From positions 8,095,001 through 8,159,000 of the forward strand of contig OY540817.1 of the NCBI GenBank assembly GCA_961205875.1: DNA of 64,000 bases, in the 5' to 3' direction. The position numbers were made by a program, and so were the translations under genes. The notes under the pieces were generated by a model. It saw only the letters and a program-made list of their open reading frames with translations. It was not told the origin of the DNA and did not search any database. Position 1 is the stretch's first letter; each line of letters starts with the position of its first letter. Source of the DNA: Sialis fuliginosa. Its lineage: Eukaryota; Arthropoda; Insecta; Megaloptera; Sialidae. Positions 48,584-59,832 of this stretch are shown here, piece after piece.

Positions 48584-48633
48584 GGTTTAGTTATGCTATA
48601 CCTATACGTTAAAAGGAATAGCATAACTAAACC
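48584..48633. repeat. perfect 16-bp hairpin
   Basis: GGTTTAGTTATGCTAT and its exact complement ATAGCATAACTAAACC are separated by 18 bases. No T-run follows, and in an insect this is not a terminator. It could be a tiny MITE or a regulatory hairpin. Confidence 0.75.
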
Positions 48634-49859
48634 TGATGAGTTATGTTGGTGTAAATCGCTATCTACACGTATTTTAATGTGAAAAACATTGAAAAAATCG
48701 GGTTATATCTTCAATATAATATAAACTACAAACTGGTCAAAACAGTTTTTTGTGGAATAAACTTAAAGTCTCAGTAGGTACTTTAAATACATATTTAATA
48801 AATTCGTTTATTTTTATAAATATTTTCTTTAGAAATACTAGATACCTTGAATTTAAAATGTTAGTGTTTACTCAAACCTCACCCACAATCAAATACACGC
48901 ACACCTACACACTCACACACATTTACACGCATACACCCGCGCTAACACAAACAGACAATTTTAACACAGCTAGCGAAAGTTTAGTAGTTTAAAAGATTTA
49001 TAACGACGTTGGAAAAATCCACATGAAAATTTCACGCTGTAAATCATGATGGAGCTGTTGCTGCAATGTTGTACATGAAGAAGAAACACAGCTTACAGAG
49101 AAGTTTAACTCCTTGGGGCACACCTATCTAACCTTGTTAAAAAATTAACTTAGGGGACTATTTAAAAGAAGTTGAAATTGTCAGACTGGGAACAAAAAGA
49201 TCAGACTCAAGACGAAAAATCTTCATTTTGTATATTTTTTTTTTTTATAAAAAGTTTTTGAATTTTTCTTTAAGTTTTAGTTTATATTATAGTAATTTTT
49301 TTAATATCGTTATATAAACTAAACTTCTTTACTCTAGGATTTCTGTTTTTGTTGTAAAATTGTTTTATAGGTTTTTATATCACATTTCTCATAATTGTTA
49401 TAGAATGTTAGATATTTTAAGAGATCAGATTTTTTAATTCTCAGACGATTATTTATTTTTTGACGTCAAAAACAAATTCATATATTATTTATTACACGGG
49501 TCAACAAATTTTAACCTTTTTTGATTTGATACTATTCGAATACGCTGGTATCCATTTTTATCAAACCAATTTTACAACAAAGAATAAGTATATATTTTGA
49601 AAACTTTTATACATACTTATTGTTAGATAAATAAGAAGACATTTTTTCACAATACCATTTTACATATACTTAAAATATACGTACATACATTTTAAACATT
49701 TTTAACAATAAGTCTTCAAAGAAGTTGAATTTTTGTATATACCTTCCTTTATTTGGACGTAAATAAAAAACCTGAATGTTTTGTATGGAACAAAAGTTTT
49801 TATCATTTGTAACAGATGTAAACAATCAGTTTATTGCAAATATCTCAAACTAGAGATTC
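48634..49859. other. gene-free stretch with CA-type tract
   Basis: A CA-rich microsatellite lies at about 48893-48938. Otherwise AT-rich without features. Confidence 0.5.
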
Positions 49860-50462
49860 TACCATAAAAAAGGCAAAACTCAAAAATAAAGACCAGAAAA
49901 TTTTTAATTTGAAAGAATTGTCATGTTCGTATGTATTTTTTACAAAGCTTTTATTAACTTGACCTGTAACTGACAATGTCCACAAATCTTCAACTCACTT
50001 TTCACCCACTTCTAATTGCCGTATATAGATTTAAAATTTTGTACACATGTGTAAGTCTGGTGACAATGCAATATAGTATATCTAATATCGTTCTAAATCC
50101 GATATGGCGGACGCCCCAAGATGGAGGATAAACTTTTTCGTCCCAAACCCCTTAATATAAGTATCAAATAAAAGTTGGTCAGTTAGTAATTAAAAATTTT
50201 AAAATACAAATAATAAAAAAAGTTTTTAAAAACAAGCTTCTCTTTTATTAAAAAAAACAAAATTTTCAGCTATCGCAAAATTTTCAGATTTGTATGACTA
50301 AAATCAATAAAAGCGTTTCTGAAAGCCATAATTTTTAACATCTCACGCTTTTATTGGTTTTATTCATACAAACTTGAAAATTTTGTGATAACTGGAAATT
50401 CTTTTTTAAGTTTTTATTAGTGAATTTTTAATAAAAGCTCGTTTTTAAAAACCATTTTTTAC
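49860..50462. repeat. repeat ending in a fold-back of about 100-bp arms
   Basis: Arms 50213-50315 and 50345-50462 are imperfect inverted copies sharing GTTTTTAAAAAC, CAAAATTTTCA, TTTGTATGA and CAATAAAAGCG. Upstream, 49900-50160 (GACAATGTCCACAAATCTTC, CGATATGGCGGACGCCCCAA) has the look of a decayed retroelement tail. The two parts may or may not belong together. Confidence 0.5.
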
Positions 50463-50875
50463 TAATTTTTTTAGTTGTTATTTTCATAATTTTCTAGCCA
50501 CACTTCATAAAAGATATTAAATTTGTATTTAAATTATAATATGCACTGCACCGTAGTAAATTTATATAGCAATAACTTCCTAACTGCATCTCTTACAAGC
50601 ACTTCCACTTCTTTGTCTGAGTTGATACAATTGTCATTGCAGTAAGCGATTAAACTAAACTAACCCAATAAAACAAACAAACAATAACAATAATGTTTTC
50701 ATAACCCACCTCCCTGCTGTTTGTAAAATAAGGTTTTACATATGAAAGGGATGATATAATCCAACTAAATTAAGAGCTTTTTCTTCTGCTACATGAAATA
50801 TCTTAACACTTTTCAAGCTTTATGGCATACTTATAAAATTGTCATTGACATATTTTTTTAGTTTTATTCTATATA
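50463..50875. other. gene-free stretch
   Basis: AT-rich with no recognised repeat; ends at the reverse copy starting at 50876. Confidence 0.45.
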
Positions 50876-50950
50876 AGGTACTGGCACCAGAGCAAAGAAT
50901 ATTGATTTTGGGATTGATGGACTACTTTTGTTGTCATTCTCATGAACTCA
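50876..50950 (-). repeat. GGTGCCAGTACC-ended repeat, reverse copy
   Basis: AAGGTACTGGCACCAGAG followed by GATTTTGGGATTGATGGAC and GTTGTCATTCTCATGAACTC is the reverse complement of the 30530-30632 copy with some changes. Confidence 0.6.
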
Positions 50951-51114
50951 TGTTACTAATAAAACAACTACCTCTGTATTAAAATAATTTAATTACCAAA
51001 ATCCGCAAATATATATTATTTTTTTTTAATTTAAGTCTTTTATTTTGTATATGTTTTTTTCCAGTAATGAACAACGTAAAACCAGTAATGAACACGCGCA
51101 CTGAATTTAATATT

Positions 51115-51325
51115 TTACTCCCTATCACGTATGGAGAGTTGTAATTGTTGTTTTAGCTGTTTCCGTAACTATCTCAACCCTAGCGCCACCTACCGAATCC
51201 AAAAAAGATATACTTATCGAAGCACTAAACGAACATATGGTGTGAATACGGCTTCGATACGTCCGGTGGTTTAGGCCTGATGAGATCACATACATACGCA
51301 CGAACGTTTTTATATATTAAGATAT
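51115..51325 (+). repeat. AGCGCCACCTACC-type repeat, short copy
   Basis: ATCACGTATGGAGAGTTGTA then ATTGTTGTTTTAGCTG, CCCTAGCGCCACCTACCGAA, CACTAAACGAACATATGGTG, CGTCCGGTGGTTTAGGCCTG and ACGTTTTTATATATTAAGAT all recur, in order, at 54885-55457. Non-coding. Probably the tail of a lepidopteran retroelement or an unnamed MITE. Confidence 0.65.
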
Positions 51326-51425
51326 CCAGTAATAGCAGTAACAAAATATCAATAAATATTTCTAATTCAGTACATTTAATTTAACAATGTTAAGGTATTG
51401 TTCAAAACTGGTGTCAGTACCTTAG
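51318..51425 (+). repeat. GGTGCCAGTACC-ended repeat, copy 3
   Basis: TATCCAGTAATAGCAGTAAC, AAAATATCAATAAATATTTC, TAATTCAGTACATTTAATTT and ACTGGTGTCAGTACCTTA match 815-970 and 38478-38606. It directly follows the 51115-51325 repeat. Confidence 0.65.
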
Positions 51426-52844
51426 TTATCTAATGCCATGTTTAAATCCAAAAAACAAAACAGTGACATCGTGTATTTTTGTATTACTGTTTTGTTTTCT
51501 TTGGTCTAAATACGGCAGAATACTTTATTTTTAGCTAATATGTTAATGGCAATACTAGGGGCACATAGTTGGTTTCGCTAATATATTTGTAGTTTTATTT
51601 TTTGGCTGAAACAATTTCCTACCTTTATTAGGGTTGAATCAAGATACGCGTATATTTTTATTTTAATAGAAGAGTATTTTCTTCGAAATTCACCTGCAGT
51701 TAAATAGATAAACGTATTAATATATTAAACAGTTTATCTCCCTCACACTCCTAGGGATTGAATTTTGGAAAACCCATTCATAGTGAGTTTTTACTCATAA
51801 AAAGAAGACACTCATATCTAACGAGATTTTGGGCTGAGCGTTGATGAGTCAGTCATTCAAGGCTTATCACTTTTCATACCTATATTATTAAATATTATTG
51901 TCTATTAAAAGGTATAATACCTGTATTTTAATTTTTAATTTCTTAACTTAACTCACTACCCTAACACTGTGTTTTTAAAACAAATCATACACCTTTTGAA
52001 ATACGAATTGTTTTAAAAATATATACTATGTTTGTGTTTTGTCAGTTGGGTGTAAATAAAACATTGCAAATAGAGGAAGAAAATTGTGTTATACCTATAG
52101 ATACAGACTTCTTTTACTTACAATCGGTAGAGTTATACTTCTGAATGAATCTTGAAACAGTTTTATAGTAATGTTTTAATACTAACAAAACTTTTTACTA
52201 AATTAGTCAACCGTGCACACGAGCGAATTGATTCGACGCATTCGTGAGTGGAGGGGGAGAAGATACGTTTCTCCTCTCTTCACTCATCAACTTACCCCTT
52301 TCGTCAGTGGTGTGTTGTGATATTTAATACAGAGTAAAAATCGCAGTATGAAATGTTAAAATGAAAACATAATCATCATGGTATAAATAATTTTTACCAA
52401 TAACCACCACAGCTGTCAGGAATATTTAATATATTATCAGTAATTAATAATAAATCATTTGAAATAACAGTGTAATTTTGTATAATCTCGACAATCGTGA
52501 TACGGCATAATATAAATGGATATCATCTATCAAACAATATTCTTTGTTAGACAAAGTAAAACTGGATCGTAAAACATCAATAAAAGGGTAGAAATATTAA
52601 ACTGAATCAACGTATACTGTATCAAAGTTTCATCGCAAATTTATAGCTTCTGTAATTTGACATTATATGCACAGAGGGCGCTTTGACATGACTTTGTCGA
52701 TACTTAAACTCACTGGCGCTATAAAATAATAAAATACAGGAAAAATAACACTTCACATTTATCCGTGTGCTCATACCAGTGGCGTATGCAATTATTGTTC
52801 AATGCACTTCGGAAAAATATTTTAAATAAACTAACAATAAGACA
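51426..52844. other. gene-free stretch
   Basis: 52200-52320 is GC-richer (CGACGCATTCGTGAGTGGAG, TCGTCAGTGGTGTG) with no recognised feature. The rest is AT-rich. Confidence 0.4.
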
Positions 52845-53129
52845 TTTTTGTCTGCCTCAGTATTTTTGTTACCTTTTCACGACTAAACTACTGAACTGAT
52901 CTCGATGAAATTTGGCAAGAAAATAGCTTATATCTTGAGGGAGGATATAGGCTACTTTGTATCCCGAAAATTTATTAGATAAAAAATGGGTGACATTTGT
53001 ACGCGCGATAGGTTATACTTTTTTGGCGTAGAAATCTAGCGTGCATACAAAACTAAAAAGCTGTTAAATCGACTATATCATAATAGAAATCTGTATTATC
53101 ACGCGGACGAAGTCATGGGTAACAGCTAG
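52845..53129 (+). mobile_element. Lep1-type Helitron
   Basis: The 5' end is worn. Recognisable words are TTGTTACCTTTTCACGAC, TACTGAACTGATCTCGATG, TGTATCCCGAAAATTTATT, GCGCGATAGGTTATACTTTT, CACGCGGACGAAGTCATGGG and the end TAACAGCTAG followed by T. Confidence 0.75.
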
Positions 53130-53619
53130 TATATAATAAATAGTAAAAAAAATGCACTTATTCAATGATTGAATTTGTTTAAACATAAAAAGTGTCATTT
53201 ATAAAACATAAATTAAATACAAAATATCTTGATAATATTTAAATTCGCAATTATATTCCATAAGGAACGATATTTTAAAGTATCTTACACATAACATTTT
53301 TATTTGTTTGTTACTTTTTTTTATTCATACTTTCGTAGTTTTATCTTACTATTAAAATAAAGATACGCCACTGGTTTTAAGCCTTCTGCTTCTATGTTTT
53401 TCTTATTAAACTGGTGTGTCATTCTTTGTCTATTTCTGTTTTATCGCGTTTTTATGTTCAGCCTTTAATTGCCCGTTTTTTTTAATTATCACAAATTCAA
53501 TTAAAGTTAATAATTCAAATTTAAGTATTCTTTTTTAATGTACTTTTTTACAGTTAAATATCATTTTCAATTAACGATTGTGGAATTATACAAATTCAAA
53601 TTATTTGTAATAACTTAAC
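53130..53619. other. gene-free AT-rich stretch
   Basis: No feature recognised. Confidence 0.5.
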
Positions 53620-53877
53620 CAGGGGTGCACAAATTTGTCATACTGGAGCCTCCTTATAGATTTTCACATGCCCTACACGATATTTTTTTGAACAAATATG
53701 CATCAACACAATATTTTTATTTTAATATTAAAATGAATACTAAGTCTCGGCTTATAATTACTCTAAATTCTGACTCAACATCTGATAATCTTGAGTATAA
53801 CTTCGTCTTGGACTAAATTCCTTACAGTTAAAATTAAATCATAGCCGTCATAGCGGCTCCTAGTTTGGACACCCCTA
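53620..53877. mobile_element. hAT-like MITE with CAGGGGTG ends
   Basis: CAGGGGTGCACAAATTTGTC at the left pairs with the inverted right end TAGGGGTGTCCAAACTAGGA. CAGGGGTG-type ends are typical of hAT elements. The flanks share CTTAA but a clean 8-bp duplication is no longer readable. The 63-codon frame across it lies within the repeat. Confidence 0.6.
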
Positions 53878-54884
53878 TCTTAAATATTTTCCATGCAATA
53901 ATTAATACTGTAACAATAATTTTAAAATACAATACATAACACAATAAACAATGTTTATTAACTACATATAACATATTATATTAAATTTTTCTTTTTCATG
54001 CTTACATAAAGTATTTTTTATCTACGGGGAAGAATCTTATAAAGCAATAAATTTCAACCACGAAACAAAAACAAAAACTACTTGAATCACGATTCTTAAA
54101 TAGACATAAATACCTAATAATCACACCATCCTAAATATCATTCACGCACGATAAAAAAGACGAACATAAGTATTTCCCCTCACAAAGAAAAACCGCTGTA
54201 GTTCCATAAAGTTGGTACGCATTATTTCTTTTAAAACAATATTCTCCGGGAGAAACTAAATGTTCTTTTTCGCTTCTCTTTTGTTTAAGTTAGTTATAGC
54301 CAGTTTGTTATTTTTGTCAAAAGTAGTTTTTGCTGTATTTAAAGAATTTTATTATTTACATTTTCTCTTTGTTATTTTCTGAATTTTATTTTTTTATAGT
54401 ATCTTCTTACTCACATTCTACGTTTGATTTATCTAGTTTTTTGTTTAAATTATATTGTTATAAAACTATAAATCATTCATTAAAATTACCTAATGCTTGA
54501 GTAGTGATTTAATGTAATGTGTAAAGAAATGTAAAAATTGAAAAAAATATACTCGTATTAGCAATTACTTGTTATTCATATTTTTATAGTACCTAGTACC
54601 TACCTAGTTATATTAGAGTTTATACAAAAACGACTTTTAAAAAAACAGAATCAAAATCAGGGTTTGATTTCACAATAAAAAACATATTTTTTACAGCACA
54701 TTTAAAAAGGCAAAATAATATTTGTTCAGATATTTCAACTAACAAAACATTCTTAGTCAAGTTCATGCCGTTAAAAATCTGAAACGCTCATAAACTTGTA
54801 ATTTACGGTTTCTTTAATGAAGAATCAGTAAATGATAGAAAAATCACTTTTAAATATTACTTAAAAAATACTACTTTACTTGCG
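53878..54884. other. gene-free AT-rich stretch
   Basis: Nothing recognised. Confidence 0.5.
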
Positions 54885-55457
54885 GATCCATCATCGACAT
54901 CGCATGGCAGTTAATATTTCATCCTATGTCACGTATGAAGAGTTGTAATTGTTGTTTTATCTGACTCGGCAAACGCTGTTCTACCCAAATATAATTTATT
55001 TAAAAATCAAACGATAAATACACATTTTCGTAAATATCTCGACTCCAGTGCTACCTATCAGGTCCATTTTTTTTGTAAAAATATTTCTTTCCACGAACTA
55101 ACATATATTCTGAATATGAGCCAAATCGGCCCATAAATACACATTCTCGACCCCAGTGCCACCTATATACCTGGTCCAAAAAAAAGATTAATTTATGGAT
55201 GCACTAAACGAACATATGGTGTGAATATGGCTTCGGTACGTTTAGTGGTTCAGGTCTGATGTTCTTAAATACAAAAAAACTACGTTTTGATGTAATTTTT
55301 ATATGGAAAAAATACAAATTTTCGAAATATTTCGACTCCAGCGCCACCTACCGGGTCCAAAAAATCATGAACATATGATGTAAATATGGCTTCGATACGT
55401 CCAGTTGTTTTGGTCTGATGAAAACTCATACACCAACGTTTTTATAAATTAAGATTA
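54885..55457 (+). repeat. AGCGCCACCTACC-type repeat with internal duplication
   Basis: This is the longer relative of 51115-51325. The motif TCGACTCCAG(T/C)GC(T/C)ACCTA occurs at about 55039, 55147 (as TCGACCCCAGTGCCACCTA) and 55328. The following block with AACATATGGTGTGAATATGG and TTTAGTGGTTCAGGTCTGAT (about 55210) is repeated at about 55370, so the unit was partly duplicated in tandem. It ends ACGTTTTTATAAATTAAGAT. Confidence 0.65.
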
Positions 55458-55963
55458 GTTCGTATTCTATAATTTAACAGACTAAAGTTCGTATGAAAGA
55501 AATAATAATAAACATTCCAAATAAATTGTCCGTATCTAAAAATGAATAAAAACATATAATCCTTTTTTTAAATGAATAGTTATATCAACTTCATAGACTT
55601 CGAATCTTCCAATCTACATACACTCAATATAGAGAAAAACTAAAACGAAGAAAGAGAAAGGGGTGTACTTTTATGAATTTTTCGCGTGTGTCTGACGTTT
55701 ATACACTAACATAAATCATAAAAACTAAAATAACGTTAAAGCGCAAAACGGCTATTTACAAAAATAAACTCCGTCTATGAATTATTCAGTGAGTAGTTTA
55801 ACATCACTAAATAAATATTATATTAATGTCCAGCACCACATACACACACACACACACACATAGAAAAGTAATTAGTTTTTCCTTTACCTATACTTTACCT
55901 ATATTTATTTAAAAACAAAGGTGCGTATAAGAAAATAGCAATAATAAAAATAAAGCTAATGTT
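55458..55963. other. gene-free stretch with CA run
   Basis: A CA microsatellite lies at 55838-55860. No ORF. Confidence 0.5.
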
Positions 55964-56113
55964 GGATTCTACATGAGGAGATGAGTTCCAAAACTCGTTC
56001 TTTCCATTTAAAAAAAAATCTACTGCATGCCAAAAATTCTTTCAAAATCCACTGCCATCTCGATTTTTTTTTAATAGTACGAACGAGTTTTGGAACTCAT
56101 CTCCTCACGTAGA
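55964..56113. mobile_element. 150-bp MITE with 33-bp inverted repeats
   Basis: TCTACATGAGGAGATGAGTT followed by CCAAAACTCGTTC (55968-56000) is complementary, with one mismatch, to 56081-56113. TAATGTT flanks the element on both sides (55957-55963 and 56114-56120), a likely 7-bp target duplication. The interior is short and AT-rich. Whole-element hairpin potential is strong. Confidence 0.75.
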
Positions 56114-56120
56114 TAATGTT

Positions 56121-58599
56121 TTTTTATAATTTATAAACATTACATAAAACATTTGATGTGAGTATTTGTCTTATGCATATAAATGTCATATGCATACATA
56201 TTTCTATACTTGCAAACATGCCACCAATAAGTTATTTTTCATATACAAATGAATTTACTCAAAATAGTGATATATAGAATTTTTTCAACCATACGAACTC
56301 ACTACATTTTGATTGAGTCGCCTAATCATGAACTGTAAAAAGTACATAACACAAAGAAAAGAATTGTTAAATGATTTAAATAAACATAATATAAACTGTA
56401 AAAATGACTACCATAAACTAATATCAAACAAAAAAATGTACAAGCACATCATAATATTTATAAGAAACTGCAAACTAAATCTATAATGTTAATAAAATTT
56501 TATTTATGTACACCCAAATCCTAAGTGACCCCAACACAATACTCCTTATACTCGGCCCCCCCCCATTTATCAAGACCTGCGATGATCGGTCCAACAGTAA
56601 CTTCCCAATCCTTCTTGCATTCCGATCAACATCCAAAAACAACTGAGCTGTCGGACTAGAGATTCTGCCGACAAATAATTCGTCAAGAAAAAAAAAGAAA
56701 CATATTTAATTATTATTTTTATATAAAAATCCTCATTTTTTTGTAGGTATCTACATTAGAATATTAAAATTATACGAGTTTTAAAACATCCTAAATTCCA
56801 AAATAAATAAAAAAATTAATTATTTGCTTTATTCTCCATAAAGATATGACTTAAATAAAAAAAAAAAAACAAAAACAAAAATAGATAGATACTGCAATAT
56901 AACACATAATATTGTGTATATACATACACGCACTTACATGTACACATTTACCCCCCTCCCCCCATAAATATATCTTGTTCTACACGTGAACAATAACCCG
57001 AACTGTTACATGAGCTGTCTAAGCGATTAATAAACTAGCGTTCAGAACACAGATATCATCATAAATGTTCACCCGCCTATGGCTTGTACAATGCATGCTA
57101 GAACAGACATGCGTGTCTTACCAGGACTGGCTTGTGTGAAACACTGGGAAGTCCTTATTATATTATATATAGTATATACATATAACAGTCTTAACAAAAG
57201 TAACCTAGTAATAATATTATTTAACCAATAAATAAATTCTAAAACAGGAAAAAAGGGTTACCTACCTTGGTGCAAAACATTTGTCGTCGATCTGTCATCT
57301 ATATTTGGTAGAAGTGTACTTATAATACAACTTAAAATCAATGAAATATTTTTACTGATTTTTATTTGCGCAAATTTTAACTAAAACATGTTTTTAAAGT
57401 TGAATTTTTCAAGCCGCAGGTCTGTATCTCAAATCGTTCTTGAGATATGGTCTCTCAAAAATTTTTGAAAAAATGGCAGTAAATTTAATACGTGTGGTCG
57501 GATTTGATTTTAGTTGACAGATTTGAAATCAGCGTGTCAAAATCTAAAACATATCGCAGTTACAACGAATTTCATATACATATTATAAAAAAATAAAATC
57601 ACATTTTTAGGTTCATTAATAAAAAACTAATAATCTCGGATATACCCAGATGCCAAAAAACATACATAGATACAATGTTTTTCTTATTCGCACCGTTTCA
57701 TAAATAATTCGAAAATTCAAAAATCGATAAGAATAAAGATCCGTTTCCGGTTTAGTGATTACGTATGTTGTAAAGAATATTATTATCTATAATTTACGAC
57801 CCAATAATTTTATTATATCTTTTATTAGTTTGCCAGAAATATTTTTAATAAAATTAGAAACACGTACACTATTCACTGTCAGTATTACGTATAAGAAAGT
57901 CCCATGGCCCCCATTGTAGATATTTTTTTAACGGCCTCAATTTAAAAATAACTATAATAATTTTTGTAGCTCCATATAATATTCCCCTTATACCCTTTCA
58001 ACTTTTATCCGAAACATTTTTCTCTATCTTGGTTTGTTTTTAAATATTTGCCTGGGGCGATTAAAACACATTATTCTATATAATAATAATAATTCATTCA
58101 TACTACATGAATGTACATCTATTTTTATTGTAATAAACTTTTTATCACCTCCTTATAATATACATTATCTGACCTCAATTTAATTCTGTAGTGTTATAAA
58201 ATAACAGCATGTTTAATAAAACACAAAAATATCTACAAATTTCCGCAGAATGAGTAAGTACAAGATAATCAATCTTAATAACTGTAATTATTTATTTGTT
58301 CGTAAAACGTTCACGATAATGAATTCAGTAAAATTATAATTTGTAAACACGAACAGTGTGGTCTCATCTCCATAAACTTAAATACTTTATTTAGTTAAAA
58401 TTATCCTATTATTTATGGCTTTTTTGATTTAATTTTTATTTTAAACGCTTGTTTCTTTCAAATCTCGGTTATATAATCAAAACGCTACTGACAAAATTTT
58501 CTAATTTCCGGTATTATGGTATGACGAAATTGAAAAAAAATGTATAGCTTTAGAACAACAGAACCTTGACGCACTTAAACACAATTGATGAGTAAGTAT
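56121..58599. other. gene-free stretch with repeat scraps and donor-like sites
   Basis: Holds the dispersed repeat copy at 56515-56690 and a diverged copy of the AATAATTCGAAAA repeat at 57690-57800. 56940-57160 is GC-richer. Two donor-like sites lie on the minus strand: CAAG|GTAGGTAACC (around 57258-57271) and CCTG|GTAAGACACG (around 57112-57125). No protein can be read with confidence. Confidence 0.4.
56515..56690 (+). repeat. dispersed repeat, copy 2 of 2
   Basis: CCTAAGTGACCCC, a CCCCCCCCC run, GATGATCGGTCCAACAGTAA and CTTCCCAATCC parallel 20275-20492. Divergence is substantial. Confidence 0.45.
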
Positions 58600-58740
58600 A
58601 TACACCACTGTTTAATACCGTTTTTTTTTATTTACCGAGCATGCGCCTAACTGTCAATCAATGTCGTAAGATTGATACCCCGTTTGAAAGTGCTTAAAAG
58701 CTAGAATTTTTTTTAAATACCGCTCATAAGTTTGTTTATT
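58600..58740. repeat. decayed piece of the ATGTC(C/T)GG MITE family
   Basis: The reverse complement reads TTTAAGCACTTTCAAACGGG then GTATCAATCTTACGAC, which parallels TTGCAAGAACTTTCAAATGG, GGGTATTAATTTTGTGAT in copy B. The outer end is degraded. Confidence 0.45.
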
Positions 58741-59388
58741 TTTTTATCATTCCTTTTAACTCGATCAACATTATATTTAATTAATAATAATCCAATAATA
58801 ATCCTAGGTGTATATTTAAAATGATTTTTTTAGAGTTATTAACACTGATATATTGTGTTTTGATTTTGTCTCTTACACGGCTAAAAATACAATAAACATA
58901 TATACAAAGTTGAACATTTAATAACGGTGACGCTGTTAAAGATTTCTTACCACGAAGTTTAAAATTAAATTTTACATTATTCAGCCCAAAATTTATTAAT
59001 TTGAATACTGAAATTGAATTTATGTTTTGTTCCTAATAATTAGTTATATTATAATGTTATATTAATTAAGTAATAATGAAAATGTTTTAATTATTTAAAT
59101 ACGTTCATTAATAATTTAGCGTCATTATATATTAACCACATTAAATGCATTCCTAATATATGTAATTTATAGTAGACCTTTGAACTAATATGAATCCAAA
59201 TGTTATATATTATTATGTACTAGTTAATATTCGATAATTCAAGATGTATGGTTAGTTTTACATATTTGTGTCTTTGTCTTATACACTTATTACAAAATGG
59301 TCTTGCTTGTTATTGGCAACCAAGCTGTCTACAGTAGGTTCACTACTACGTTAACAGCGCCGAAAAGTTCCATTGATAATATCATATA
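58741..59388. other. gene-free AT-rich stretch
   Basis: No ORF. The last about 80 bases may belong to the older MITE interrupted by the hAT insertion. Confidence 0.45.
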
Positions 59389-59396
59389 GATTTAAT

Positions 59397-59764
59397 CAGG
59401 GCTTCGAACCGAAACTGAACCGAAAACCGGAAAAACCGTTATTTTTTGCCGGAACGAAAATCGGAACAGAACCGAAATAAAAATATCGGTTTTTACGCGC
59501 GTTAACATGATCTTATTTCCCACTTCAATTGTCGTTCGGACTATCATACAAGTACCATAAAAAATATTCTAAATTATGGCACAAAAATTTTTTTTAATAC
59601 AAATAATTTTTTTTTAATTAATCACTCGTAGCTGAACCGAAAACCGAAAAAACCGGAAAACAGTTATTTTTTGCGGAACGAAAACCAAAACCGAACCGAT
59701 ATATATTTTTTTACTCGAACCGAAAAGAAAACCGAAACGAAAAAAATAACGGTTCGAAACCCTG
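59397..59764. mobile_element. hAT MITE with perfect 8-bp TSD, nested in an older repeat
   Basis: GATTTAAT at 59389-59396 and 59765-59772 is a perfect 8-bp target duplication. The ends are CAGGGCTTCGAACCG and, inverted, CAGGGTTTCGAACCG. CAGGG ends with 8-bp duplication define hAT-type elements. Both arms repeat GAACCGAAAACCG-like words and carry AACCGTTATTTTTTGCCGGA or its near copy. The 368-bp element is non-coding. It interrupts the older ATGTC-type MITE continuing at 59773-59832. Confidence 0.9.
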
Positions 59765-59772
59765 GATTTAAT

Positions 59773-59832
59773 ATCCCGTTGAAAGCGCATGTTAACAAAA
59801 AAAATTCTTAGCTCCTTTATAATACGTCAGAC
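59773..59832. repeat. end of older MITE (ATGTC family) split by the hAT insertion
   Basis: The reverse complement reads ATGTCTGACGTATTATAAAG, GAGCTAAGAATTTTT, GTTAACATGCGCTTTCAACG, parallel to the ends of copies A and B. Confidence 0.55.

Noticed and set aside
59745..59765. GGTTCGAAACC, resembling a tRNA B box
   Set aside because: It is the terminal repeat of the hAT MITE; no A box or cloverleaf is present.
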